The position numbers and the translations under genes were made by a program. A stretch of 64,000 nt of DNA from the NCBI RefSeq assembly GCF_037943105.1, contig NZ_CP149803.1:3638001-3702000 (forward strand), given 5' to 3'. This DNA is from Pseudomonas sp. TMP9 (GTDB lineage: Bacteria; Pseudomonadota; Gammaproteobacteria; Pseudomonadales; Pseudomonadaceae). The notes under the pieces were generated by a model. It was not told the origin of the DNA and made no database searches. It saw only the letters and a list, made by a program, of their open reading frames with translations. This document shows positions 17,357 through 27,800 of the stretch, one piece after another; position 1 is the stretch's first letter; every line of letters begins with the position of its first letter.

Positions 17357-19236
17357 CCGGGGCCCAGGACAATAGTGACGTGCTCGAGCCTAGTGGCGGA
17401 ACTGACAGAACCCACGGAACTGGCAGCTTTCATGGGTCCTACGCCGGTTCCGTAACCGAAGTCGGTGACGGAACCGACGGAACCGACGGAACCGCATCGA
17501 GTGAACAGTTAACTCTCATCCCAGCGGCGGCGCACCCAGAGCCGAGGCGGCCAGGATTCCAGGCTTACGATCATCCTGCGAGGTGTCCAACGAGAACCTA
17601 TTTGCCTGGGGTTTGGTGGCTTGAATCGCGTGATAGTAAAGATGGTTCAGTGCCACGCGATCGTTGGATCTGCTCGCCGTTGCATGTCGATGCTATCACC
17701 AGTTGCAACAATGGCGAGTTCGGCCGTCTCCTGCGTTTTCGTAATAGTTTGGGCCGTTGGCGAGATTGGGCGATGCCGATGCGAATGCTCAAGGGCAGCG
17801 GTGAGGAGTTGCGCGGTGAATTGCTGAACTTGGGGCTAGAAATTGATCTCAACTCATTTCGATTGCTGAACCAATATATTCAGAGCCAGCGTCCGAGGCG
17901 TGAGGTAATTTCGGCGGCCGCCACAGGCTGGCAGTCTCCCGAGCTGTTTGTAATGCCCAACCTCAATATCGGAAAAGGCGATGCCATTTACCAAAGCGAA
18001 ACCGCAAATCTGGAGGAATACCGCCAGTCCGGAACGCTGGAGGGTTGGCAAGCAGAAATAGGTGCCCGCTGCGCAGGCAACCCCATTCTGATGCTCGGTG
18101 TATGCGCCGGGCTGGCTGGGCCGCTGCTTTATCACCTGAATCGGCAGAGCGGCGGGTTTCATATAGTCGGTGACAGTTCGACCGGAAAAAGCAGCTCTAT
18201 CCAGGCCGCCGCCTCAGTGTGGGGCAATGGCGAGCAGTTTAAACGGTCGTGGCGATCAACCGGCAATGGTCTGGAAGGCATTGCTGAACAGCGTAATGAC
18301 ACCCTGCTGGCATTGGACGAAATCGGTGAGGCTGATCCGGCCGAAATCGGAGCCGTTGTCTATGCAATCGCTAATGGCGTGGGCAGACAACGTGCTGACC
18401 GAACGGGGGCAGCTCGTGCGACGAGGCGATGGCGGACGGTTGTCTTTTCTTCGGGCGAGCTCGGTTTATCCGCGCATATGGCCGAGGGTGGTAAAACCAG
18501 TCGTGCAGGCCAGGAAATCCGCTTACTGGATATACCAGCACAACGCACATTCGGCGCGTGGGATGAGCTGCATGGCATGTCTGGAGGTCGGGAATTTTCC
18601 GATGCCCTGCAGAAAGCCAGCGTGACTCATTACGGTCACGCTGGCCCATTGTTCATTCGCCGATTGTTGGAGTCCGGCGAGGTAGAAGGTCTGTCCGCAA
18701 TGTCCGCGGCGTTGGTTGCGCAGTATCCCCATAACAGCGGTCAAGAGGGTCGAGCGGCTGAGCGCTTTGCTCTGCTGGGACTGGCCGGAGAACTGGCCAT
18801 CAAGTGGGGTATTTTGCCTGTCCCCACCGGCACAGCTCAGGCAGCAATGCTGGAGCTATTCGAGTCCTGGCGCATCGGGCGAGGACATGGCCAGAGCGAG
18901 GACGTCACGATCCTTCGCAGTCTGAGTGATTTCCTGAGCCGTCATGGGGATGCGTTGTTTTCCGCATTAAGAAGTGATGCTGTGGTGAAAGATCGCGTGG
19001 GTTGGTGGAGGGATGATGGCGACACGCGCACCTGGTTGTTCACTGCTGAAGGCTTGCGTCGTGCAGTGCAGGGCTATGAGATGACGCGCATTCTCACCGC
19101 GCTAGAAACGGCCGGCTGGATTGCCGCAAGGAGCTACAAAGAGCGCGCAAAAAAGGTCAAGGTCGCAGGCCGATCAATCTGGCTGTACCACCTGATCCTT
19201 AAAGAGGAAGGACAATCGAGTAATGCGAGTTCATGA
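17353..19236 (+). CDS. DUF927 helicase-like protein
   Basis: The start at ATG 17353 overlaps the primase stop (ATGA) and gives 627 residues. Walker A GDSSTGKSS is at about residues 273-281, and Walker B LLALDEIGEAD follows. This is the DUF927 P-loop family paired with primases in P4-like elements, acting as replicative helicase. The N-terminal ~60 residues are low-complexity, with a GTDGTDGT stretch encoded by tandem GACGGAACC units (17466-17492). The same GGAACC/GGTTCC motif clusters just after the stop codon. Confidence 0.85.
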   Translation: MTGAQDNSDVLEPSGGTDRTHGTGSFHGSYAGSVTEVGDGTDGTDGTASSEQLTLIPAAAHPEPRRPGFQAYDHPARCPTRTYLPGVWWLESRDSKDGSVPRDRWICSPLHVDAITSCNNGEFGRLLRFRNSLGRWRDWAMPMRMLKGSGEELRGELLNLGLEIDLNSFRLLNQYIQSQRPRREVISAAATGWQSPELFVMPNLNIGKGDAIYQSETANLEEYRQSGTLEGWQAEIGARCAGNPILMLGVCAGLAGPLLYHLNRQSGGFHIVGDSSTGKSSSIQAAASVWGNGEQFKRSWRSTGNGLEGIAEQRNDTLLALDEIGEADPAEIGAVVYAIANGVGRQRADRTGAARATRRWRTVVFSSGELGLSAHMAEGGKTSRAGQEIRLLDIPAQRTFGAWDELHGMSGGREFSDALQKASVTHYGHAGPLFIRRLLESGEVEGLSAMSAALVAQYPHNSGQEGRAAERFALLGLAGELAIKWGILPVPTGTAQAAMLELFESWRIGRGHGQSEDVTILRSLSDFLSRHGDALFSALRSDAVVKDRVGWWRDDGDTRTWLFTAEGLRRAVQGYEMTRILTALETAGWIAARSYKERAKKVKVAGRSIWLYHLILKEEGQSSNASS

Positions 19237-19653
19237 TTGCCCTCTGGTTCCGCCGGTTCCGTCAGCATCGCAACTCACGGAACCGTTACAAACCAAGGCA
19301 TTGCCGATGGTTCCGCCGGTTCTGCCGGTGCCGTCCGGGTGTCTATTTTAAATGTTGCTGATTGAGGGAGCGTGGTTAGCAGAATCGAGATTCCGGCCAA
19401 CTCCCCCCCAGAAGATCTGCCGATACAACGAGCACTGGCAAGCCACATGATGCTTAGACGGTATCGATATTTGTGCCCTGGCCGTGTGGGGACATATACA
19501 ACTGATACAGCTGGCACTGAACCCCGCTATTGCCCCTCGTCACCGCGACAGAGGGGCCTCCTGCTCAATGATCTCCAGTACACTTGCACCCATCTATATC
19601 CTGCCACCAGAGCAGGCTACCCGAACTGCTGTTCAAGATTTCCCCGAGTAAAA
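19237..19653. other. Intergenic region between helicase and hsdM
   Basis: About 417 bp. The first ~90 bp carry the GGTTCCG repeat cluster. The rest is open in the hsdM frame back to 19372, but the encoded residues do not look like HsdM and no ribosome site supports that start. No promoter could be assigned with confidence. Confidence 0.45.
19246..19324. repeat. GGTTCCG repeat cluster, candidate origin
   Basis: GGTTCCGCCGGTTC is present at 19246-19259 and again at 19309-19322, with the inverted form CGGAACCG between them at 19278-19285. Related GACGGAACC units lie at the 5' end of the upstream helicase gene. P4-type elements replicate from iteron clusters near their primase/helicase gene, so this may be an origin (inference). 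Confidence 0.5.
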
Positions 19654-21153
19654 ATGACCTTAATAAAGTTAAAAGACCTGGAAGCCCACCTATGGCATGC
19701 CGCGCATATCATCACCGGCCCCATTGACGCATCCGACTACAAAACCTACATATTCCCGATCCTGTTCTTTAAGCGGATCTGCGATGTCTATGAGGAAGAG
19801 TTCGAGGATGTGCTGGCCAAGGTCGGCAGCGAGAAGCTAGCGCGCGATAAAATGTTCCATCGAATCCAGGTACCAGTTGGCTGCCATTGGGATGACGTAT
19901 TCGCCAAGTCGCATGATGTTGGTCAAGCGCTCAAGGATGCCTTTCGCGGAGTAGAGCTCGCCAACCCTCGATTACACGGTATCTTCGGCGATGCCAGTTG
20001 GACGAATAAAGAGCGCTTGCCTGATGAGTTGCTGGCCACGCTGCTCAATCACTTCAATAAGGTCAATCTCGGCGTTGCCAGTGTTCGTAACGACGATATG
20101 GGCCGCGCTTACGAATACCTGATCAAGCGTTTCGCCGACAAAGCCAACAAGAAAGCCGGTGAGTTCTATACCCCGCGCACCATCGTGCGGTTGATGGTCA
20201 ACATCCTCGATCCCAAAGCAGGTGAAAGTGTTTATGACCCGGCCTGCGGTACGGGCGGCATGTTGCTGGAGACCATTCATCACGTTCGTGAAAACAATGG
20301 CGACCCCCGCTTACTGAAGCTCAAAGGTCAGGAAAAAAACCTGACCACCGAAGCCATTGCCCGCATGAACCTGTTTCTCCATGGCCAGGAAGATTTCGAG
20401 ATCGTGCGCGGCGATACCCTGCGCGAACCCAAGTTCCTCATTTACGACCGGCTCGAAACCTTTGACTGCGTGATCGCCAACCCACCATTCAGCCTTAGCG
20501 AGTGGGGCCGTGAGCAGTGGGCAGCGGACGCTTACAGTCGCAACAAATACGGGCTCGCGCCGAAGACCAATGGCGACTTTGCCTGGGTGCAGCATATGTT
20601 TGCTTCGCTCAATGATAATGGGCGCATGGCGGTTGTGCTGCCGCATGGCGTGCTGTTTCGCGGTGCAGCAGAGGGCAGAATCCGCACTAGCCTGCTCAAG
20701 GAAAACCGCATCGAAGCGGTTATCGGTGTAGCCCAAAACCTGTTTTACGGCACCTCTATCCCTGCGTGCATTTTGCTACTGCGCAAGCAGCGCCCTGATG
20801 AGCACCGCGACCATGTACTGATCATCAATGCCGAAGAAATCTTCACCAAGGGTCGTGCGCAAAACACCCTGAGCAACACCCAGGCGGATGAGATTTATCA
20901 GACATACGCGGATCAATACCAGCAGGGCCCTAGTGCGACTGCACTGGAAGGGGTGGCGCGCTGGGTGCCACTGAGCGAAATCGCAGAGAACGACTTCAAT
21001 CTGAACATTGCCCGCTATGTGCAAAAGCCACTGGAAGAAGAGACCATCAGCGTCGAAGAGGCGTTGAAGGACTTCCAGCAGAAACTGGCAGCGCTGGAGC
21101 AGGCCGAACAGGAACTTGAAGAGCTGCTGATCAAGGAGGGTTTTGAACTATGA
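19654..21153 (+). CDS. hsdM: Type I restriction-modification methyltransferase HsdM (first copy)
   Basis: A 499-residue N6-adenine methyltransferase starting at ATG 19654 (MTLIKLKDLEAHLWHAAHII). The N-terminal HsdM domain runs to ~150. SAM-binding motif I DPACGTGGM is at about 195, and catalytic motif IV NPPF at about 276. It ends in a coiled-coil-like tail (LAALEQAEQELEELL). It overlaps rhuM by four bases. It has no HsdS of its own: the nearest one lies beyond a second hsdM. It may share that HsdS, form a mixed complex, or be a leftover of an exchanged system. Confidence 0.93.
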   Translation: MTLIKLKDLEAHLWHAAHIITGPIDASDYKTYIFPILFFKRICDVYEEEFEDVLAKVGSEKLARDKMFHRIQVPVGCHWDDVFAKSHDVGQALKDAFRGVELANPRLHGIFGDASWTNKERLPDELLATLLNHFNKVNLGVASVRNDDMGRAYEYLIKRFADKANKKAGEFYTPRTIVRLMVNILDPKAGESVYDPACGTGGMLLETIHHVRENNGDPRLLKLKGQEKNLTTEAIARMNLFLHGQEDFEIVRGDTLREPKFLIYDRLETFDCVIANPPFSLSEWGREQWAADAYSRNKYGLAPKTNGDFAWVQHMFASLNDNGRMAVVLPHGVLFRGAAEGRIRTSLLKENRIEAVIGVAQNLFYGTSIPACILLLRKQRPDEHRDHVLIINAEEIFTKGRAQNTLSNTQADEIYQTYADQYQQGPSATALEGVARWVPLSEIAENDFNLNIARYVQKPLEEETISVEEALKDFQQKLAALEQAEQELEELLIKEGFEL

Positions 21154-22190
21154 GCACGGATGATGCCGACAGCAACGCCTCACAATTCATCATTTATCAG
21201 AGCGAAGACGGGCAAACCCGTTTGGATGTGCGCTTTGTCGACGAGACGGTATGGCTGACCCAAGCTCTTATGGCAGAGCTGTTCAGCACCACGCCAGAGA
21301 ACGTGCTAATGCACCTGAAGAACATCTTCAGCGATGGCGAGCTTGATCAAAACGCAACCACTAAGGATTTCTTAGTAGTTCGCCAGGAAGGCAACCGCCA
21401 GGTAAAACGCAGCCTCAAGCACTACAACCTAGATGCCATCATTTCCGTGGGTTACCGCGTGCAAAGCCATACGGCAACGCGCTTCCGCCAATGGGCTACC
21501 CGCCAGCTGCGTGAATACATCGTCAAAGGTTTTGTTCTCGATGATGAGCGTCTGAAGAACCCCGACCAGCCCTTCGACTACTTCGAAGAGCTGACGCGGC
21601 GCATTCAGGATATTCGCACCAGTGAAAAACGCTTCTACCAGAAGATCACCGATATCTACGCCACCAGCGTCGATTACGACCCCACCCAGGACGCCAGCAT
21701 CGGTTTCTTCAAAACCGTGCAGAACAAAGTGCACTGGGCAATTACTGGGCAAACCGCAGCCGAGCTTATTCACAGCCGCGCGGACAGCAGCAAACCGCAT
21801 ATGGGCCTGACCAACTGGCGCGGCGCCAAGGTGCGCAAACAAGATATCGCCAATGCCAAGAACTACCTCACGGCAGACGAACTCAGCGCCCTCAACAACC
21901 TAGTCGAGCAGTACCTAGTATTTGCCGAAGGCCAGGCCATGCGCCGTATCCCCATGTCCATGATCGACTGGGTGAAAAAGCTCGATGGTTTTCTGACCCT
22001 GAACGACCGCGACATTCTCGACAACGCCGGCAAGATCTCCCACGACATGGCCAAACAGCATGCCGAGACGCAGTACGAGCTGTTTCATCAGCAGCGCCAG
22101 CAGCTCGATACCGCTAACGCGGATAATCGCCTTGCCGACTTGAGCCAGCTTACTCACCAGCTATCAGACAAGACCCGCAAAAATGATTGA
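21150..22190 (+). CDS. rhuM: RhuM-family protein
   Basis: A 346-residue cytoplasmic protein of the RhuM family. The N-terminus carries the family signature VWLTQALMAELFSTTPENVLMHLKNIF, then YNLDAIISVGYRVQS and RFRQWATRQLREYIVKGF. The biochemical role of RhuM is not established; it is frequent in islands and inside type I R-M loci. It is translationally coupled at both ends, overlapping hsdM1 by 4 bp and hsdM2 by 8 bp, implying co-expression with the R-M genes. Confidence 0.9.
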   Translation: MSTDDADSNASQFIIYQSEDGQTRLDVRFVDETVWLTQALMAELFSTTPENVLMHLKNIFSDGELDQNATTKDFLVVRQEGNRQVKRSLKHYNLDAIISVGYRVQSHTATRFRQWATRQLREYIVKGFVLDDERLKNPDQPFDYFEELTRRIQDIRTSEKRFYQKITDIYATSVDYDPTQDASIGFFKTVQNKVHWAITGQTAAELIHSRADSSKPHMGLTNWRGAKVRKQDIANAKNYLTADELSALNNLVEQYLVFAEGQAMRRIPMSMIDWVKKLDGFLTLNDRDILDNAGKISHDMAKQHAETQYELFHQQRQQLDTANADNRLADLSQLTHQLSDKTRKND

Positions 22191-23706
22191 GCAACAAAAA
22201 CACCAGGCTTCGCGCCTCGGCAAAAAGAAACTCGAAGACCTGCTTTGGGGGGCCGCCGAGTTTCTGCGTGGGCAGATCGATGCTTCCGACTACAAGCAGT
22301 ACGTGTTTCCGCTGCTGTTTTACAAACGCCTGTCCGACGTTTACCTCGAAGAGTATGTCGAGGCCCTGGAGGTCAGCGAAGGCGACGCGGACTACGCGGT
22401 TATGCCCATGTTTCACCGCTTCCATATTCCCCAGGAAGCGCGCTGGGAAAAGGTGCGCCACACCAGCAAAAACATCGGCGAGGCGATCCAGAATGCACTG
22501 CGCCTAATCGAGACCCACAACGAACGCTTGCACGGCGTATTCGGCGATGCCCAGTGGACCAACAAGGAGCGCCTGCCCGATCACCTACTGGCCGATCTGA
22601 TCCAGCACTTCAGCAAAATCCCCCTAGGCATCAAATCAGTGGCCCAAGACGACTTGGGCGAAGCCTACGAGTACTTGATCAAGAAATTTGCCGACGACTC
22701 CGGTCATACCGCCGCCGAGTTCTATACCAACCGCACCGTGGTGCACCTGATGACCCGCATCATGGGTTTGAAGCCAGGTGAAACCGCCTACGACCCCACC
22801 TGCGGCACTGGCGGCATGCTGCTCAATGCGGTGATGGACCTGCGCGATGAAGGTAAGGAATGGCGCAGCGTCAAACTCTATGGCCAGGAAGTGAACCTAC
22901 TCACCTCCGCCATCGCCCGTATGAACATGTTTCTGCACGAGATCGAAGAGTTCGAGGTGCTTCGCGGCGACACATTGGCTGAGCCTAAATTTATCGAGGG
23001 CGATCAGCTCAAGCAGTTCGACGTGATCTTCGCCAACCCGCCGTACTCCATCAAAAAATGGAACCGCGACAAGTTCGCCGCCGACCCCTACGGGCGCAAC
23101 CTCTTCGGCGCACCGCCCCAGGGCTGCGCTGATTACGGTTTCTATACCCATATCATCAAAAGCCTGAAGCCCGACACAGGCCGCGCCGCGATGCTCTGGC
23201 CCCATGGCGTACTGTTCCGTGATTCCGAGCAGGCCATTCGTAAGCAGGTCATCGAGTCGGACATTATCGAGGCGGTGATCGGGCTCGGTCCCAACCTGTT
23301 CTACAACTCGCCGATGGAATCCTGCGTGGTGGTGCTCAACTGCAACAAGCCAGTCGAGCGCAGAGGCAAGATTCTGTTTATCAATGGCGTCGAGCATGTC
23401 AGCCGCGAGCGCGCCAACAGCCGGCTCTCGGATGACGACCTTACTGTGCTAATCGAAGCCTATACAGCTCCGGACAAGCACTCAGCCATTACCGCACTTG
23501 TGGATATGGCGGCTATTCGTGAGAACCTGCACAATTTGTCTATCCCACTCTATGTGGCTGCCAGTGGGAATAAAGAAGTACAAGGGATTGAGCATGCGGT
23601 AGAAATGTGGAAAGTCGAACGCATACAGCTACATAAGAAAAACAGCATATTAATAAAGTGCTTGAACGATGCGGGTTACCGTGTTCACGGCGAGGATCTG
23701 AGCTGA
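22183..23706 (+). CDS. hsdM: Type I restriction-modification methyltransferase HsdM (second copy)
   Basis: A 507-residue N6-adenine methyltransferase. Motif I DPTCGTGGM is at about residue 204, motif IV NPPY at about 285, and the N-terminal domain begins LEDLLWGAAEFLRGQIDASDYKQYVFP. It parallels the first HsdM throughout but is clearly diverged, so this is not a recent duplication. It overlaps hsdS by one base (TGATG), making it the natural partner of that specificity subunit. Confidence 0.95.
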   Translation: MIEQQKHQASRLGKKKLEDLLWGAAEFLRGQIDASDYKQYVFPLLFYKRLSDVYLEEYVEALEVSEGDADYAVMPMFHRFHIPQEARWEKVRHTSKNIGEAIQNALRLIETHNERLHGVFGDAQWTNKERLPDHLLADLIQHFSKIPLGIKSVAQDDLGEAYEYLIKKFADDSGHTAAEFYTNRTVVHLMTRIMGLKPGETAYDPTCGTGGMLLNAVMDLRDEGKEWRSVKLYGQEVNLLTSAIARMNMFLHEIEEFEVLRGDTLAEPKFIEGDQLKQFDVIFANPPYSIKKWNRDKFAADPYGRNLFGAPPQGCADYGFYTHIIKSLKPDTGRAAMLWPHGVLFRDSEQAIRKQVIESDIIEAVIGLGPNLFYNSPMESCVVVLNCNKPVERRGKILFINGVEHVSRERANSRLSDDDLTVLIEAYTAPDKHSAITALVDMAAIRENLHNLSIPLYVAASGNKEVQGIEHAVEMWKVERIQLHKKNSILIKCLNDAGYRVHGEDLS

Positions 23707-24863
23707 TGAGTATATGGCACAAGACTAAGTTTGGTGAAATTTGCCGCGAAGTTAACCTCTCCACTAAAAACCCCATTATTGATGGATATGAACGCTATAT
23801 AGGTTTAGAACATCTAGATTCCGGCTCTTTAAAAATTAATAGATGGGGAATAATAGCTAAGGACAACCCGAGTTTCACACGTGTTTTTAAGAAAGGACAT
23901 ATTTTGTTTGGAAAGCGGCGATCATACTTAAAAAAAGCAGCCCTCGCTGAATTTGATGGAATATGCTCTGGCGACATTCTGGTGCTAGAGCCTAAAGAAA
24001 ACACAGTCAGCACTGACTATTTATCCAGAATTATTCATACGGATTACTTTTGGGACTGGGCCATTAAAACCTCCTCAGGATCACTGTCGCCCAGAACTAA
24101 ATTTTCCGCTTTAAAAGACTTACAACTTACAATAGCCAATCTGAACCGTCAGTCAGCAGTGGTGAATATTTTAGACCGTGTTGATCAGACTTTTTCATTG
24201 AAAGAGCACTGCTTGAGCTCTGCAGAAAAAATGTTCTGCACACTCATGTTCAAGGAGATATGGAAGACTGACAGCTCTTTGCGAGAGTACAAAATTGAAG
24301 CTTTAGGTGAAATTAAGCTTGGGCGACAAAGATCTCCAAAATATACGAAAGGTCTAAATTCAAAGCCTTACCTAAGAGTTGTTAATGTACTAGACGGGGA
24401 GTTGGATTTTGACGATGTAGAGCAAATGGACTTCAATGAAAAAGATTATGAGAACCACAAATTACTACCCAAAGACATCCTGATCACCGAAGGTGACATA
24501 ACTAGCATTTTTAATGTCGGCCGATCCGCCATGTATAATGGCGAGATAGACAACTGCTGCATCCAGAACACCCTAATTAGATTCAGGTGCGGCCCCCTAA
24601 TAATCCCAGAATTTGCTTTGTATCTGTTTCGTTGCGCATATTACAAGCGGATTTTTGCATATGCGGCAAATGTAACGACTGTAGCGCATTTAGGAGTCGG
24701 CAGATTTGGCGCAATAAAATTATCCATACCATCAATAGAAAAGCAGAGAGGAATTGTAGAAAGGCTAAGCGCCGCCAACGAAATAGTTAACAACTTAAGG
24801 ACGGGGCTGACTAGTAAAAATAGTTTTAGACGAGCTATGTCCGCGGGGCTTATGGAGACTTAA
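23706..24863 (+). CDS. hsdS: Type I restriction specificity subunit HsdS
   Basis: A 385-residue protein with two target-recognition domains, ~3-150 (starting WHKTKFGEICREV) and ~200-350 (starting EYKIEALGEIKLG), each followed by a helical spacer (RQSAVVNILDRVDQTF; KQRGIVERLSAANEIV). It sets the bipartite DNA target of the methylase and restriction complex. Its DNA is visibly more AT-rich than hsdM and hsdR on either side, consistent with exchange of the specificity gene. The start at 23706 overlaps the hsdM stop; three bases separate it from hsdR. Confidence 0.93.
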   Translation: MSIWHKTKFGEICREVNLSTKNPIIDGYERYIGLEHLDSGSLKINRWGIIAKDNPSFTRVFKKGHILFGKRRSYLKKAALAEFDGICSGDILVLEPKENTVSTDYLSRIIHTDYFWDWAIKTSSGSLSPRTKFSALKDLQLTIANLNRQSAVVNILDRVDQTFSLKEHCLSSAEKMFCTLMFKEIWKTDSSLREYKIEALGEIKLGRQRSPKYTKGLNSKPYLRVVNVLDGELDFDDVEQMDFNEKDYENHKLLPKDILITEGDITSIFNVGRSAMYNGEIDNCCIQNTLIRFRCGPLIIPEFALYLFRCAYYKRIFAYAANVTTVAHLGVGRFGAIKLSIPSIEKQRGIVERLSAANEIVNNLRTGLTSKNSFRRAMSAGLMET

Positions 24864-24866
24864 TTA

Positions 24867-27800
24867 ATGTTTAACGAACAAACCGTCACCGAAAATGGAA
24901 TTATCGACTGCTTAAAGAATTTGAGCGGGATAAAGTGGACTTACTGTCACGGCGAGAACCTGCCAAAACAAGCGCAGAATATCTTTGTCGATGAGTGGCT
25001 AAAAGACGCGTTATGTTCGTTAAACCCAGCTATCGCCAAGCAGCCGGATTACGCCGATGAGGTGGTCCATAAGCTGCGCGGGGTTCTGCTGGAGGCGCCG
25101 CACAGTGGCCTAGTCCGGGCCAATGAGAATTTCCAGGCATGGCTGCTGGCCGAAAAGACCTTGCCCTTTGGCGAGAACGGCGACCATGTCACCATCAACC
25201 TAGTCGACTTCGACAACATCGAGAACAACCACTTCGTGGTGGCCCAGCAGGTGCATTACCTAGCGGCCAGCGAGGTGTATTTCGATATCGTGCTCTACGT
25301 GAACGGCATCCCGTTGGTAGTCGGTGAAGTGAAAAGCGCCACCCGCCCCAGCGTCAGTTGGCAGGACGGTGCCGCTGACTTTATGGGCGGCAAGAAGCAT
25401 TACTGGCACAACGTGCAGCCCTTCTTTGTTCCCAACCTGCTGTGCTTTGCTAGCGAGGGTAAAACCTTTGCCTATGGCGCGATCAATGCGCGGGTTAAAG
25501 ACTGGGGCCCTTGGCACCACACCGATCAGCGCGAGGATATTTCCGCCACACTGGCATCCGTGCTGGAAAGCGCAGCTGGGTTGTTGAACCCGCAAACCCT
25601 ACTGCAACTGCTGGCCTCCTTTGCCCTGTTCTCCACCCACAAAACGGGCAAAGACACTGCGCCCAAACGCATCAAGTTACTGCCGCGCTACCCGCAGTTC
25701 GAAGCTGCCAAACAGATCGTCGAGCGGGTCAAGCATGGCTACCCGAAAAAGGGCCTGATCTGGCACTTCCAAGGCTCGGGCAAGTCGCTGCTGATGCTCT
25801 ACGCGGCCAAGATGCTACGCACCGACAACGAACTGAAAAACCCTACCGTGCTGATCGTGGTGGATCGCCGCGATCTCGACAGCCAGATCAGCGAGACCTT
25901 CGGCGGTGCCGATGTAAAAAACCTGATCAAGGTACAGAGCTGCAAAAAGCTTGGCGAACATATCGAGCAGGACAGTCGCGGCATCCTGATCACCACCATT
26001 TTCAAGTTCAAGGATGTCGAGGTTGATGAGCACAACCTTGATGGCCTGAACCCTCGCGACAACATCATCGTGCTGGTGGATGAAGCCCACCGCACTCAAG
26101 AAGGCGGCTTGGGCGAGAAGATGCGCTGGGCTCTGCCCAACGCCCACTTCTACGGCCTGACGGGTACACCGATATCCGGTATCGAGCGCAACACCTTCAA
26201 GCTGTTTGGCGCCGATGAAGACCCTGGCCGCTACATGAACCGTTACAGCTACAAGCAGTCGATCCGCGACGGTGCCACCAACCCGGTGAAGTTCGAACCA
26301 CGCCTGGCCGAACTGCGGGTCGACCGCGAGGCGATCAACCAGGAGTTCGAGCAACTGGTTAAAGACAACAACCTAGACGATGACGAAAAGGCCGCGCTGT
26401 CCAAGCGCGCCGGCAAGCTCTCCGTCATGCTCAAGGCCCCGAAACGCATGGAGGCCATCAGCGCAGACATTGCCGAGCACTTCACCAGCCATGTGCTGCC
26501 GAAGAAGATGAAAGCCATGTTGGTGGTCTATGACCGCGAGGCCTGCGTGCAGATGTACGACCTGCTCGGCAGCAAACTCGGTTTCGACGCTTTAGAAGTG
26601 GTGATGAACGTTGACCAAGCCCTGGTGAAGGATGAGAGCGGCAAGCTCAACAAGGACTGGAACCGTTGGCATGAAGAGCTTGAGTTGCCAATCAAGCAGG
26701 CTGACTTTGAGCGCTGGCAGAAATTTGATGGTGACGAGCAGGCCCAGAAGAACCTGTTGGAAACTTATAAAGACCCGAAGCAACCACTGCAACTGCTGAT
26801 CGTTACCGCCAAGCTACTCACCGGTTTCGATGCGCCCATCTGTTACTGCATGTACTTGGACAAGCCGCTACGCGATCACACCCTGCTGCAGGCCATGTGC
26901 CGCACCAACCGCCTGTATGAGGCGGATGGAGTGGTCAAGCGTATGGGTCTGATTATCGATTACCTGGGCGTATTCGAAAACCTGCGCACGGCGCTGGCTT
27001 ACAACCCAGAAGAGATCGACGGGATTGTCGAGGGCATCGAAAAATTCAAGGAACTGCTGCCGGAACAGCTGAAGCAGTGTCTGGCCTTTTTCCCGAACGT
27101 GGACCGCACGCTGGAAGGCTTCGACGGCATCATGGCCGCTCAAGAGTGCTTGCCGAACAACAAGAAGCGTGATGAGTTTGCCGCAGCCTTTGGGGTGCTA
27201 GCCAAGCTTTGGTCAGCCATCAACCCCGACCCGTTCCTGTCGCCCTACCGCCAGGATTACAAATGGCTGGCGCAAATTTATGAGTCCGTACGCCCGGTTG
27301 GCCAAACAGGCGCGCTGGTCTGGGCCGCACTGGGGCCTGAGACCATCAAAATGATTCACGAGCACACCGATATCAAACGCATCCGCGATGACATCGATGA
27401 GCTGATCATGGATGAACACGCGATCTTCACCCTCACCGAGAAAGAGCAGGAGAAGCGCGCCCGTCGCCTGGAAATCGACCTGATGGGGCGGCTGCGCGGC
27501 AGTGGCGAACCTACATTCGTTGAGCTTGGTGAACGCTTAGAGAAGCTACGCCGCGACTATGAGGCTGGTGTAATCAAGGCCATCGACTGGCTCAAAGGTT
27601 TGCTTCAAGCGGCCAAAGATACGGTGCAGGCCGAGCGCGAAACCGGCGAGAAGGTGGTGACAGAGGAAGACAACAAGCAAGCGCTGACCACGCTCTTCCT
27701 GGAAACCCGCCCGGAAACCACGCCGAAACTGATTGGTGATGTAGTCGAACAGATCGACAAGATTGTGAAGGCGACTCGTTTTGAGGGCTGGCAGAACTCG

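Noticed and set aside
19372..19653. N-terminal extension of the first HsdM
   Set aside because: The residues are unlike HsdM, there is no ribosome site at 19372, and a standard HsdM start lies at 19654.
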